This document shows positions 30,936 to 40,048 of a DNA stretch of 64,000 nt, one piece after another. The translations under genes and the position numbers were made by a program. Position 1 is the stretch's first letter. Each line of letters begins with the position of its first letter. A model generated the notes under the pieces. That model worked only from the letters and a program-made list of their open reading frames with translations, made no database searches and had not been told where the DNA came from. Origin of the DNA: Lishizhenia tianjinensis (GTDB lineage Bacteria; Bacteroidota; Bacteroidia; Flavobacteriales_D; Crocinitomicaceae); the NCBI GenBank assembly GCA_943330745.2, contig CALQIX020000004.1, positions 1 through 64,000 on the forward strand. Reading direction: 5' to 3'.

Positions 30936-32114
30936 ATGGAGAAAGATCGATTAAAGATTTTATCAATCTGTTCCTGGTATCCAAATGATTTCAATCCAAC
31001 ATTAGGTAATTTTGTAAAAAAGCATGCAGAAGCCGTTTCACGATACAACGATATTGTTTGTCTTGCTATTTTCCCTTCGCTTGTTGATGCAGACATACGA
31101 CTTACTGAAAAGATAGGAGAATCATTTTCCGAAATAATCGTTTATTATCCCAAAAAACAAACCAAATTTCGACTTTGGAACCTTATCAATAATTATTTTG
31201 CACACCGAAAAGCGTTTAAAAAAGGATATAAAGCTGTTCAAACAATAATTGGAAAACCCGATCTGATTCATTTAAATATTACTTATCCGTTAGGAATTTG
31301 GGCTTTATATTTAAAATGGACTCAGAATATCCCCTACCTAGTTACTGAAAACGCCACTGGGTTGCATGTCGGAACGGACCATTCTTATCCAAGAACCATT
31401 TTGTTTTTATGTAAACGTATTCTTCGAGGTGCTAACGTTTTACTACCAGTAAGTGCAGACTTAAAATCATACATGAAACAATTAAGTCCGAAGTCGCGCT
31501 TTGAGCTCATCTCTAATGTTGTTGATGAAACAATTTTCGTATACGAGGAGGATAAACCATCCGAAAATAAAAAATCATTTATCCATATTTCGACTTGCCT
31601 TGATGTCCACAAGAACGTAAGTGGAATGCTTCATACAATTAATAGAATTTCAGAATACCGTCAAGATTTCGACTTGAAAATTATCAGTGATGGGGAGGTT
31701 GGGTACGCAAAAGATCTTGTTCAAAAATTCGGACTAGATGAAATTGTTTCATTTTACCCAACCATGTCAACTGCAGAAATCGCAGCTATGATTAGCCAAA
31801 GTTCTGCATTATTATTGTTTAGTAATTATGAGAATTTCCCTTGTGTAATTGCGGAAACTTTAATGATGGGAAAACCAGTGATATCAACCAATGTGAATGG
31901 AATTCCAGAACACGTTCATGCTTTTAATGGTGTATTAGTGCCTAAAGGAGATGAGCAAGAACTTGAAAAAGCAATTTGCATGTTTTTAAACGATGAAATT
32001 ATTTTTAGCCCCAAGGATATTCATAGTTACGCATTTAATCATTTTAGTTATCAAGAGGTTGGTAGACAATTTGACCATCAGTACCGGAATTTGTTAAAAT
32101 CAAATAATAACTAA
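30936..32114 (+). CDS. Glycosyltransferase family 4
   Basis: This 392-residue GT-B glycosyltransferase has the N-terminal donor-independent fold starting LKILSICSWYPNDFNPTLGNF. The C-terminal Glycos_transf_1 domain contains the nucleotide-sugar motif ENFPCVIAETLMMGKPVIST and EHVHAFNGVLVPKGD. It likely adds a sugar during surface glycan assembly. It shares a TAATG stop/start with the flippase gene, and a methyltransferase follows; the three form a small glycan cassette downstream of the cysteine desulfurase. Confidence 0.88.
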   Translation: MEKDRLKILSICSWYPNDFNPTLGNFVKKHAEAVSRYNDIVCLAIFPSLVDADIRLTEKIGESFSEIIVYYPKKQTKFRLWNLINNYFAHRKAFKKGYKAVQTIIGKPDLIHLNITYPLGIWALYLKWTQNIPYLVTENATGLHVGTDHSYPRTILFLCKRILRGANVLLPVSADLKSYMKQLSPKSRFELISNVVDETIFVYEEDKPSENKKSFIHISTCLDVHKNVSGMLHTINRISEYRQDFDLKIISDGEVGYAKDLVQKFGLDEIVSFYPTMSTAEIAAMISQSSALLLFSNYENFPCVIAETLMMGKPVISTNVNGIPEHVHAFNGVLVPKGDEQELEKAICMFLNDEIIFSPKDIHSYAFNHFSYQEVGRQFDHQYRNLLKSNNN

Positions 32115-33379
32115 TGTTGAAGGCAATAATCGGTAATTTTAGTGTGCGATTTTCTGCTGCTGTCTTTAATTTATTGATAGCTATTCTAATTTCGCAGTAC
32201 CTTGGTGCTGGAGGAAAAGGAGAACAAAGTATTATATTAGCATCAATTACAATTATCCTTTTAGTCGATAATTTAATTGGTGGAGCTTCTATTATATATT
32301 TGGCCCCTAGAACCGGTATAAAGAACCTAATTACAACGTCCTATTCCTGGGCTATTTTCATAAGTGTTGGTTGCTATTTAGTTCTAAATTCATTTGCTTG
32401 GTTAGACCAAAAACATGTTTTTACGATTAGTTTTGTTAGTGGGTTAAACTCAATCATTTCGATAAATTCATCCATTTTAGTGGGTAAGGAAAAAATTCAC
32501 AAAAGCAATTTACTCAGCTTTAGTATTCCATTTCTTACACTCATGGTGATTATTTTACAAGTCTTCAATCAAGCGAGCAAAACAATTGACCTCTATATTT
32601 TAGCCATTTATATTGCCTATGGAACAACCTTAATCCTTAGTTTGTTTTTAATCAGTAAGGAGTTAACCAAAGAAGATATATTTCAACCAAAATTACTTGC
32701 AAACACATTCAAAACCTTAATATTTTATGGATTTCAAAATCAAATTGCTCATATTTTTCAATTGTTAAGTTTTAGACTTAGTTATTTTTTATTGGAAATT
32801 AATCACGGTCAAAAAGCAGTAGGAATTTATTCCAACGGACTATCAATCATTGAATCAATCTGGTTAATAACAAGTAGTATATCCTTATATCAATATTCGC
32901 GAATTTCAAATAGTGACGACAAGGAATTCTCTTTAAAACTTACTGAGAAGTTAACAAAATTAGGTTTATTACTTGCATTTATATCCTTGATTATTGCCCT
33001 GTTTATTCCTTCTGAATTTTACATCTGGTTGTTTGGTAATGAATTTGGAGAATTAAGTGCTATTATTCGCCTGATGGCACCGGGAATTTGGATTTTTAAT
33101 TATGCTTTAATTTTAGGTCATTATTTCTCCGGAGTTGGTAAATATTATGTAAATGCAATTGCTTCCGGTTGTGGATTTTTAATAACTATACTTTTATCCT
33201 TTTTTATCTTTCCAAAAATGACCGTTTATGATGCAGCACTTACAGCCGTAATTTCATATTTCACAACATCTTTGGTGGTAATTTATTTTTATTTGAAAGA
33301 AGGCGGTAAATTTGTAGTATTTCCATCAGTAGGAGAAATTAAAGAATTCACGAATCAACTTATCCTAAAAAGAGGTTAG
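32114..33379 (+). CDS. Polysaccharide flippase-like membrane protein (MOP superfamily)
   Basis: The 421-residue protein has about twelve predicted membrane helices. The N terminus (FSVRFSAAVFNLLIAILISQYLGAGGKGEQS) is typical of Wzx-like flippases, which carry lipid-linked glycans across the inner membrane. It overlaps the preceding glycosyltransferase by one nucleotide. A wzy polymerase is not visible in the window, so the glycan may be short or completed by genes elsewhere. Confidence 0.82.
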   Translation: MLKAIIGNFSVRFSAAVFNLLIAILISQYLGAGGKGEQSIILASITIILLVDNLIGGASIIYLAPRTGIKNLITTSYSWAIFISVGCYLVLNSFAWLDQKHVFTISFVSGLNSIISINSSILVGKEKIHKSNLLSFSIPFLTLMVIILQVFNQASKTIDLYILAIYIAYGTTLILSLFLISKELTKEDIFQPKLLANTFKTLIFYGFQNQIAHIFQLLSFRLSYFLLEINHGQKAVGIYSNGLSIIESIWLITSSISLYQYSRISNSDDKEFSLKLTEKLTKLGLLLAFISLIIALFIPSEFYIWLFGNEFGELSAIIRLMAPGIWIFNYALILGHYFSGVGKYYVNAIASGCGFLITILLSFFIFPKMTVYDAALTAVISYFTTSLVVIYFYLKEGGKFVVFPSVGEIKEFTNQLILKRG

Positions 33380-33386
33380 TAGTATA

Positions 33387-34202
33387 ATGAAAAAAATAAA
33401 TAAATTAATACGCGGGATTCTATTGTTAATAAAGAAACCGTACTTGATTAATCAACTCTTAAATTCTGATGAAGTACTGAAATCAGCTTTTTCAAAAGAA
33501 TTTCCAGACGCAAATGAAACGGCCCAAATCTCTTTGCAATCAATTTATCCTTCAACCAATAAACATCAGATAAATACGTATTCGTTCTTGAGCGGATCCT
33601 CATTAGTAACTGATTTTATCGTGCTAAAATTGGCATGTTTGCGGCTTGGGGCAAAGGATTATCTAGAAGTTGGAACATGGAGGGGAGAATCGGTAGCCAA
33701 TATTGCTGATATTGTTGATAATTGCTATACCCTGAACTTATCGGATGAAGCATTGAAGGACTTAAAACTTTCAAAGGAATACATTGATTTACATCGTTTT
33801 TTTTCCAAATCAAAACCCAATGTGCGACATTTATTTGGTGATTCAAAAAAGTTTGATTTTGACAGTTTAAATAAAAAATTCGATGTGATTTTTATTGATG
33901 GTGATCATCATACAGAGGCAGTTGAGGCGGATACTAACCGCTTGTTTCCCTACCTTAAAAATGAAAAATCGATCCTTGTTTGGCATGACGCAAAAAGTGA
34001 TACTGAAAAAATCAGGTATGAAGTTCTACTAGGCATATATCGTGGAATGCCAAAAGAAACACATCCTTTTATTTATTTGGTTGAAAATTCACTTTGCGCG
34101 ATTTATATTCCTGAAATATTGGAATCAAAACCGCTTAAAATATACGATAAACCTTCGTCCAATTTTGAGCTAACTATCTTCATGAAACCTATTGAAAATT
34201 AA
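33387..34202 (+). CDS. Class I SAM-dependent methyltransferase
   Basis: The 271-residue protein has a Rossmann methyltransferase core. The S-adenosylmethionine loop is YLEVGTWRGESVANIA near residue 92, the acidic region NLSDEAL follows, and FDVIFIDGDHHTEAVEADT with WHDA lies near the C-terminal half, as in the Methyltransf_24 group. It may methylate a sugar in the adjacent glycan pathway, given the genes upstream; that is inference. It ends one base before the stop of the convergent GtrA gene. Confidence 0.8.
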   Translation: MKKINKLIRGILLLIKKPYLINQLLNSDEVLKSAFSKEFPDANETAQISLQSIYPSTNKHQINTYSFLSGSSLVTDFIVLKLACLRLGAKDYLEVGTWRGESVANIADIVDNCYTLNLSDEALKDLKLSKEYIDLHRFFSKSKPNVRHLFGDSKKFDFDSLNKKFDVIFIDGDHHTEAVEADTNRLFPYLKNEKSILVWHDAKSDTEKIRYEVLLGIYRGMPKETHPFIYLVENSLCAIYIPEILESKPLKIYDKPSSNFELTIFMKPIEN

Positions 34203-34679
34203 TTACCTGAAGGAAAAACGGCGCTGCATTAAGTAACTAAAAACTACCACAATACACGAGGAAAGAACATTAGATATAGATGGGTAAATATCAAATCCTT
34301 CTATCAATAATTTTAGGATTACCCAGTTTAGTACAGAAGCCAAAACACCGCTAAGAGCATACCTAAAAAACTGAACCCTCCCTTTTAATTCACTTTCAGT
34401 AAAAACTATATATCTCATAAGTAAGAAACCTATAAAGAAGGTGATTATTGAGCAGCAAAAAGAAGTTAAGGTATAGGCAGAAATCGTGTAATTTATTTGC
34501 TCAAAATAAAAATGTTCCTTTTGAAAAACAAATTGATAAATCACAAAAAACAGAATCCAACTTAATAGTAAATTTGAGCCACCACAAGCAGCATAGTAAT
34601 AGGTCTTTTTTGTAATAAATCGATTAAATAGAGGATAAAAAAAATCCAATACAACACGAATCAAATTTGGAATGGACAT
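34203..34679 (-). CDS. GtrA-family membrane protein
   Basis: The 158-residue protein has four predicted membrane helices and the GtrA fold, with YYAACGGSNLLLSWILFFV at the first helix and LNWVILKLLIEG near the end. GtrA-type proteins are proposed flippases for undecaprenyl-phosphate-linked sugars. It could work with the glycan genes on the other strand, but it is in a run with an enoyl-CoA hydratase-like gene 12 nt upstream. Confidence 0.83.
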   Translation of the reverse strand: MSIPNLIRVVLDFFYPLFNRFITKKTYYYAACGGSNLLLSWILFFVIYQFVFQKEHFYFEQINYTISAYTLTSFCCSIITFFIGFLLMRYIVFTESELKGRVQFFRYALSGVLASVLNWVILKLLIEGFDIYPSISNVLSSCIVVVFSYLMQRRFSFR

Positions 34680-34691
34680 AATAAAGTTGTC

Positions 34692-35462
34692 CTATTTGGC
34701 TTTGAATGAATTAATTGCTTGAACGGTAAAGTCACTAAGAACTAATTTCCCACTCATTGCAGCGCGATCTGCTAACAATTTATCCCAGTTCTCTGTTCCT
34801 TCCCAAAAAACGGATTTTAACATTGCCATTGCTTCTGGGTTTGATTTCGCTAATTGTTTTGCCAATCGATCCACTTCAGCATCCATTTCATCAATTGAAT
34901 CGAACACTTCAGTAAACAACCCTTTTTTCTTTGCCCAACTGGCAGATCTCCATTCGGTTGCATTTATGGCCAATTCGCTCATTGCTGCCAAACCTATTTT
35001 TCTTTCTACGGCCGGACCGACCACAAATGGACCAATTCCGACTGCTAATTCAGAAAGTTTAACTTCAGCATGTTTGGTTGCTATGCAGTAATCAACGGCA
35101 GAAGCCACTCCTACTCCACCTCCAACAGCTTTTCCTTGAACGCGACCAATGATAAATTTTGGACACTTGCGACAAGCATTTATCACCTGTGCAAAACCAG
35201 AAAAAAATGTTTTACCTGTTTCAAAATCACTGATTGAAATCAATTCATCAAAACTTGCTCCGGCGCAAAAAGCCTTTTCTCCAGTTGATTTCAGAACAAT
35301 CACTTTTACAGAATCATCACTGCCCAATTGACTGATTGTTTGTGCAAGTTGTCGTAATATTTTACCTGGTAAAGAATTACTTAATGGGTGTCCAAATTCA
35401 ATTGTACCTATTCCATTTTCTACAACAAAGGTAACTGAACCTTGATTAATTGCTTCCAACAT
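34692..35462 (-). CDS. Enoyl-CoA hydratase/isomerase family protein
   Basis: The 256-residue protein has the crotonase fold, with oxyanion-hole segments KAFCAGASFDEL and GRVQGKAVGGGVGVASAVDY. The acyl-CoA position and substrate are not determinable. The residue region LSELAVGIGPFVVGP differs from classical hydratases and may indicate an isomerase or another crotonase activity. It is 11 nt downstream of the coiled-coil protein gene. Confidence 0.88.
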   Translation of the reverse strand: MLEAINQGSVTFVVENGIGTIEFGHPLSNSLPGKILRQLAQTISQLGSDDSVKVIVLKSTGEKAFCAGASFDELISISDFETGKTFFSGFAQVINACRKCPKFIIGRVQGKAVGGGVGVASAVDYCIATKHAEVKLSELAVGIGPFVVGPAVERKIGLAAMSELAINATEWRSASWAKKKGLFTEVFDSIDEMDAEVDRLAKQLAKSNPEAMAMLKSVFWEGTENWDKLLADRAAMSGKLVLSDFTVQAINSFKAK

Positions 35463-35473
35463 TGATGTATTGC

Positions 35474-36457
35474 TTATTTTAACGTAAAACTATCTGAACC
35501 AATTAACGTTCCCTCACAAAAAAGACGAACTTTGTAGGTGCCTTTTGTTGCTTTTTCTCCACGTAAATCATAGTAAACACCAACGTCAATACTTTGGTTT
35601 TCATAATCAAACTCCCGCTTTTCAGAATAAGGAATAGACCCCTGGTCCGTATCGATTACGTTTGAGCTTCTCGACTGCATTGTTTTTCCTTCAGGAGTAA
35701 TTACTTGCATATATACAACTTTTTTACCCGCGGACGCTAGCGGATTAGAGCCAATTGTAAACATCGATTTTATTTGAATTGTTTCTTTTGCTTTTGTTGT
35801 TTCCTTGGTGCTATTATTTCTTTTTAGATCCATTCCACTAGTTGTGAAACTATATGCTTGCAATTTAGCACCTTTTTTAACTTTTGCTGTGCTTTCTTCC
35901 GCTTCCTTTTTGTACTCATCTCGTTCGGTAACTGTTGATGTTAATTTCTCAGAAGTTTCGTCTAAATCTGTCTGAATTTGCTTATTTAACTGGTTTAACT
36001 GATCAATTTCCTTGATATAGCTCTTCATGATATCACGCAAGGTTTCATTTTCTTTTTCCATTTTTAACAATTTGGAATACGTTAAATTACCTTGGCTTTT
36101 GAGCGTATTTATTTGACCTAATAACCCTTGAATTTTTCCTTTCTCAATATTCAAACTGTCGGCTTTTGATTTGTCCATTTTAATCAATTCATCATAATTT
36201 TTCAACATTTGTGTTAAATTGGACTTCAAATCATTGGAACGACCTTCAATATCTACTACAGAACCAATTGATTTATTCACATCGGACAAATCTGATTTCA
36301 GTTTTAAATTTTCATTGAGTGCTGCATTTAATTCTTGAATTTTATTCGTGTATTGTTTGGATAAATAGGCTATTCCACCCAGTAAGCTTACAATAACTAT
36401 TATTAAAAAAATATTGATTTTTTTAGATTTATCTATTTTTTTTATTTCTTCAGACAT
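35474..36457 (-). CDS. Membrane-anchored coiled-coil protein of unknown function
   Basis: The 327-residue protein has one N-terminal membrane helix (about residues 13-30, FLIIVIVSLLGGIAYL). A long coiled coil follows (about 35-195), then a beta-rich C-terminal domain of about 125 residues (with SMFTIGSNPLASAGKKVVYM and RLFCEGTLIGSDSF). The topology suggests that most of it is periplasmic. I do not recognise the function. A candidate -7 box, TAAATTTG on the minus strand at 36473-36480, lies just upstream. Confidence 0.75.
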   Translation of the reverse strand: MSEEIKKIDKSKKINIFLIIVIVSLLGGIAYLSKQYTNKIQELNAALNENLKLKSDLSDVNKSIGSVVDIEGRSNDLKSNLTQMLKNYDELIKMDKSKADSLNIEKGKIQGLLGQINTLKSQGNLTYSKLLKMEKENETLRDIMKSYIKEIDQLNQLNKQIQTDLDETSEKLTSTVTERDEYKKEAEESTAKVKKGAKLQAYSFTTSGMDLKRNNSTKETTKAKETIQIKSMFTIGSNPLASAGKKVVYMQVITPEGKTMQSRSSNVIDTDQGSIPYSEKREFDYENQSIDVGVYYDLRGEKATKGTYKVRLFCEGTLIGSDSFTLK

Positions 36458-36472
36458 GGCGGTTGTTTTTTA

Positions 36473-36480
36473 CAAATTTA
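36473..36480 (-). promoter_or_regulatory. Candidate -7 box for the coiled-coil protein gene
   Basis: Minus-strand TAAATTTG (TAnnTTTG) lies 15 nt before the ATG at 36457, predicting a leader of about 12 nt. No clear -33 element. Confidence 0.35.
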
Positions 36481-36561
36481 GTAATCTCTTTTGGTTTCTT
36501 TTATTATTCAATAAAATTAGCATTTTAAGGGTAGAGGATGTTTTGAATTTATCTAATTCAT

Positions 36562-37221
36562 TTACAATTTTGATGTGTTTGAACCAGTATTTCCAAATGA
36601 ATAGGAACATCCTAATCCAGCACCGATTCCCCATCCTGTGAACGCAACCTTGCGCGTTTCCACAAATCCTTGTAATACCCAATTGGAAAAATTCCAATAA
36701 CTAGCTTTCACGCCAAATGAACAGGAATATTTCCATTCAGAATAATTCGCTTTTTTGTTCCACACATAATCAAAACCCAACACATTTGCATAAGGTGCAA
36801 TATCCCCATTGTACTTAAACGGAATGTGATAAGAAACTCCATCAGGCAAAACCGTTACAAGAATTCCCATTACCAAACCTAGATATCCTAATCCAAATAC
36901 TGAACCGGAGCTATTTCCGTTGTTAGAAGAGTTAGAAAGCCCAGATAATAAACCGATTAAAATTAAAGGAGGTCCTCCCAGTGAACCTATTGATCCATGT
37001 ATTTGTTTGTAATTATCGCTTCTCTTTTGAAATTCTAAATTGTAAATTAGGCCTAATTTGTTTTTCATCAAATATTCGCCAGTAATACCATAATTCATAT
37101 AGAATGCTGTATCGATAATCCCTGCGCTCGTTTTAAAGCCTACATATCCCCTTTTACTAATTAATTGACTATGAACGATCAAAGTAAAAAACAATGAAAT
37201 TGCTGTAATTATTATTTTCAT
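36562..37221 (-). CDS. Hypothetical secreted or outer-membrane protein
   Basis: From ATG 37221 the product has 219 residues and begins with a signal peptide (MKIIITAISLFFTLIVHSQ). The mature part is rich in glycine, aromatic residues and alternating strands (SFGVKASYWNFSNW, GWGIGAGLGCSYSFGN near the end), suggesting a small outer-membrane beta-barrel. An upstream in-frame start at 37263 would overlap the nuclease gene and spoil the signal peptide, so I reject it. The gene lies 10 nt after the S1/P1-like nuclease gene. Function unknown. Confidence 0.7.
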   Translation of the reverse strand: MKIIITAISLFFTLIVHSQLISKRGYVGFKTSAGIIDTAFYMNYGITGEYLMKNKLGLIYNLEFQKRSDNYKQIHGSIGSLGGPPLILIGLLSGLSNSSNNGNSSGSVFGLGYLGLVMGILVTVLPDGVSYHIPFKYNGDIAPYANVLGFDYVWNKKANYSEWKYSCSFGVKASYWNFSNWVLQGFVETRKVAFTGWGIGAGLGCSYSFGNTGSNTSKL

Positions 37222-37231
37222 AGTTACTGTA

Positions 37232-38257
37232 TTAATCGCAGATTCTACCTTTGTTTTTATCATGATTATAATGATCGTCCAACAATTCTATTTCTTTTAA
37301 TAATTCTGCAGATGGTGGTTTATTTTGAAGGCTACTCAAATCAGGTTGACCAGCATCAACCCAAGCTGTATACCAAATAGATCCTACTGCAAGAATAGCG
37401 TCTCTCATTCTCCGTTCAACCATTCCATTCAATCTTTTATGGTATGCATCCGAAAAAGCTGTTGAATATGTCAGTACCGTTGTGTTCCCTCGTTGCTCAT
37501 AGCTGTATTTTTGATCTGAGGGGAATTCTGCAGTCAGTTCTTTTTCAAAATCAAAAACAGAATCTAAGGCCAAGTGAGATGACTTTACAGCATTCCAAGC
37601 AAAATCCAAGACACCTTTCACGTATAGACTTTTACCAACAAAGTAATCATAATTTTCTGCGTTTATTTCAACTAATCTACTTTCCCAAAAACCATGGATT
37701 CCGCGTTGATTGGTTTTATGTCCATTATAGTTTTCGGTCGTATGCAAGGGTACATGGGCGTCTCCGATATAATGCCCAATTTCAGCGGAATATTTTAAAA
37801 TCAAATCAACATTTTTTGTTTCAAAAGCTTTCTGCAATCGATATTTCATTGTTTGAATATGCCAAGGAACAATACCATAGGCTTGTAAGGTATCTTCGGT
37901 GAATTTCTTTACGGCATCCTCCCATCTTTTTGGCATCACTTCGAACGGATTATCCTTTCCTTTAATGTAATAATGATCCAAATCTATGTAATGTCTTGGA
38001 GCCTCTCCCTCTACTGCATACCTCCGTTTATCAGGATCTACAGAATGTTCTGTTAAAAATTCAATATGTTCTTTATAAAAACCAAGCATTTCTGGAGGTA
38101 AAGTGAAAACGGCAATCCGATTTATTCTTTTGTGTCCGTAGAATCCCCATTGCAATTCATTTGGGTTGTTTTTTGGCGTATTCAAATACCCCCAAAGTTG
38201 CACTAGCAGAGGGATTACAAAGATGATAGAACCCAAATAATACTTCTTATTTTTCAT
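37232..38257 (-). CDS. S1/P1-nuclease-like, zinc-dependent hydrolase
   Basis: The 341-residue protein has an N-terminal signal or anchor segment (about residues 5-22). The family pattern follows: WGFYGHKRIN, RHYIDLDHYY, AEIGHYIGDAHVPLHTTENYNGH and HGFWESRLVE. These histidine and aspartate residues are ligands of the three-zinc cluster in S1/P1 nucleases and zinc-dependent phospholipase C. In Bacteroidota such proteins are exported; the substrate (nucleic acid or phospholipid) is undecided. The N-terminal Trp ligand of mature S1/P1 enzymes corresponds to W in the QWGFYGH segment. Confidence 0.85.
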   Translation of the reverse strand: MKNKKYYLGSIIFVIPLLVQLWGYLNTPKNNPNELQWGFYGHKRINRIAVFTLPPEMLGFYKEHIEFLTEHSVDPDKRRYAVEGEAPRHYIDLDHYYIKGKDNPFEVMPKRWEDAVKKFTEDTLQAYGIVPWHIQTMKYRLQKAFETKNVDLILKYSAEIGHYIGDAHVPLHTTENYNGHKTNQRGIHGFWESRLVEINAENYDYFVGKSLYVKGVLDFAWNAVKSSHLALDSVFDFEKELTAEFPSDQKYSYEQRGNTTVLTYSTAFSDAYHKRLNGMVERRMRDAILAVGSIWYTAWVDAGQPDLSSLQNKPPSAELLKEIELLDDHYNHDKNKGRICD

Positions 38258-38545
38258 TATCTAAAAGCGTATTGAACAAAATAAATCAAATGCTTATTAA
38301 AATTAATAATAATAAATGTATAACGAGAAACTTAACTTAATAATAATCTATTAGAAAATCTTTTTAAGCTGCGGAAGGGTATACTAATAGCACAATTTGC
38401 GAATTCACCTGTGTACAACAAATGGCATAGGTCCAACTGAAAGATAAATCGAAGGATTCTAAATTTTGAACCTAAGGAATTAAATCTAAAGGACAATTAT
38501 TTGAAAAAAAGTCGAGTAAAAAACCTGAAAAAATTGAATACTTGG
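38258..38545. other. Intergenic stretch without recognisable features
   Basis: This 288-nt AT-rich gap separates the S1/P1-like nuclease gene from the DUF2795 gene, both on the minus strand. I found no tRNA, no convincing terminator hairpin and no open frame that looks coding. It should contain the nuclease-gene promoter, but no clean TAnnTTTG with a -33 partner is visible near 38270-38310. Confidence 0.5.
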
Positions 38546-38767
38546 TTAATATTCATCTTCATTAAAGAGAAAATCTTCTCGTGAAGGATAGTCAGGCCAA
38601 ATTTCTTCGATACATTCATACATATCGCCTTCATCTTCCAAATCTTGAAGATTCTCAACAACTTCTAAAGGCGCTCCAGTTCGAATTGCAAAATCAATTA
38701 ACTCTTCTTTTGTTGCTGGCCATGGTGCATCTTCTAAATATGATGCTAGTTCTAAAGTCCAATACAT
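38546..38767 (-). CDS. DUF2795-family protein
   Basis: This small acidic protein (73 residues from ATG 38767) starts MYWTLELASYLEDAPWPATK and contains EEIWPDYPSREDF near its end. It is a recognisable short DUF2795 protein widespread in Bacteroidota. The function is unknown. An in-frame ATG at 38800 exists, but it lies inside the predicted promoter element, so I use the internal ATG. Confidence 0.85.
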   Translation of the reverse strand: MYWTLELASYLEDAPWPATKEELIDFAIRTGAPLEVVENLQDLEDEGDMYECIEEIWPDYPSREDFLFNEDEY

Positions 38768-38797
38768 AATGTGAAATTTATAGCCGTTTTTTGGGTG

Positions 38798-38829
38798 CAA
38801 AAATAGTTTTTTTTCTGAACTTTCGACAA
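38798..38829 (-). promoter_or_regulatory. Promoter of the DUF2795 gene
   Basis: On the minus strand TTG (plus 38827-38829) precedes TATTTTTG followed by CA (box at 38798-38805) with 21 nt between them, fitting the -33/-7 pattern. The predicted leader is about 27 nt. Confidence 0.55.
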
Positions 38830-38995
38830 TAAAATCAAAGTAGTTTTTAACAATCCTCCATTTTTATGTGAAATCTATAAAGAAATGATTTTTAAATACA
38901 TCAAAACGGTTGAATTCATAAAAAACTAATAACTATTCACATTTTTCTTGGCAACTTTACAGTGTGTTAGTTGTTAATCTATTAAAGTGATTTAG

Positions 38996-40048
38996 ATGGA
39001 GCAAAAACCTTTCCTTATTGCAGGTCCCTGTAGTGCAGAAACAGAGAAACAAGTTTTGGATACTGCAAAAAGCCTGAAAGAACTTCAGCCGGACTATTTT
39101 CGGGCAGGAATTTGGAAACCAAGAACCCGACCTGGAGAATTTGAAGGAGCTGGAAATAAAGGATTATTGTGGCTCCAGAAAGTACAATCAGAGGTTGGAT
39201 TAAAAGTAGCTACAGAGGTTGCAAAACCAGAACACGTTGAGGCTGCTTTAAAAGCAGGAATTGACATGCTATGGATTGGTGCTAGAACAACTACAAATCC
39301 ATTTTCTGTTCAAGAATTAGCTGAATCTCTTACAGGTGTTGATGTACCTATAATGGTTAAAAATCCTGTTAATCCAGATTTAAAATTGTGGATAGGAGCA
39401 ATAGAACGCATGCAAAAATGCAATGTACGTTCAATTTCCGCCATTCATAGGGGGTTCTCTGTTTATGAAAAAACTCGTTTTCGTAATAATCCGAATTGGC
39501 AAATTCCAATTGATCTCAAACATGAAATGCCTGAATTACAGTTAATTTGTGACCCCTCACACATAGGTGGAAGGACAGCAATTTTATTCGAAATCGCTCA
39601 AAAAGCAATGGATTTAAAATTTGACGGACTCATGTTGGAGACCCACATTTCCCCTTCTGAGGCATGGACAGATGCGAAACAACAAATAACTGCCTCACAA
39701 TTAAGTGATCTGCTTCAAAAATTAAAAATCCGGAATCATAAGGAAATCGAAGAAGCTGAGATAATTTCCTTTCGATCAAGTTTAAGTGTTTTAGACGATT
39801 CGATTATTCAATTATTGCATGAGCGAATGAAAGTTTCCGCCACCATTGGGAATTTTAAAAAAACACATAATTTGGCGGTATTGCAATCTAACCAATGGGA
39901 AGAAAGCCTGCGAAAAAATGTACAGAAAGCCATGAATGCTGAGTTATCAGAGGAATTTTCCACCACGCTATTTAAATTGATTCATCAAGAATCCATACAT
40001 ATTCAATCAACTATATTAAATAGTTTAGATCAACATGAGAGCGATTAA
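38996..40048 (+). CDS. Bifunctional DAHP synthase / chorismate mutase
   Basis: The 350-residue fusion joins the first enzyme of aromatic amino acid synthesis to chorismate mutase. Residues 1-245 are a type I-beta DAHP synthase without the N-terminal regulatory extension (AGPCSAETEKQ, KPRTRPGEFEG, DPSHIGGRT). Residues about 255-345 are an AroQ-type chorismate mutase (LDDSIIQLLHERMKVSATIG). This fusion is known in Bacteroidota, where the mutase domain mediates feedback control by prephenate in related enzymes. Its stop overlaps the aroA start by 14 nt. A second DAHP synthase lies at 45097-46095. Confidence 0.94.
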   Translation: MEQKPFLIAGPCSAETEKQVLDTAKSLKELQPDYFRAGIWKPRTRPGEFEGAGNKGLLWLQKVQSEVGLKVATEVAKPEHVEAALKAGIDMLWIGARTTTNPFSVQELAESLTGVDVPIMVKNPVNPDLKLWIGAIERMQKCNVRSISAIHRGFSVYEKTRFRNNPNWQIPIDLKHEMPELQLICDPSHIGGRTAILFEIAQKAMDLKFDGLMLETHISPSEAWTDAKQQITASQLSDLLQKLKIRNHKEIEEAEIISFRSSLSVLDDSIIQLLHERMKVSATIGNFKKTHNLAVLQSNQWEESLRKNVQKAMNAELSEEFSTTLFKLIHQESIHIQSTILNSLDQHESD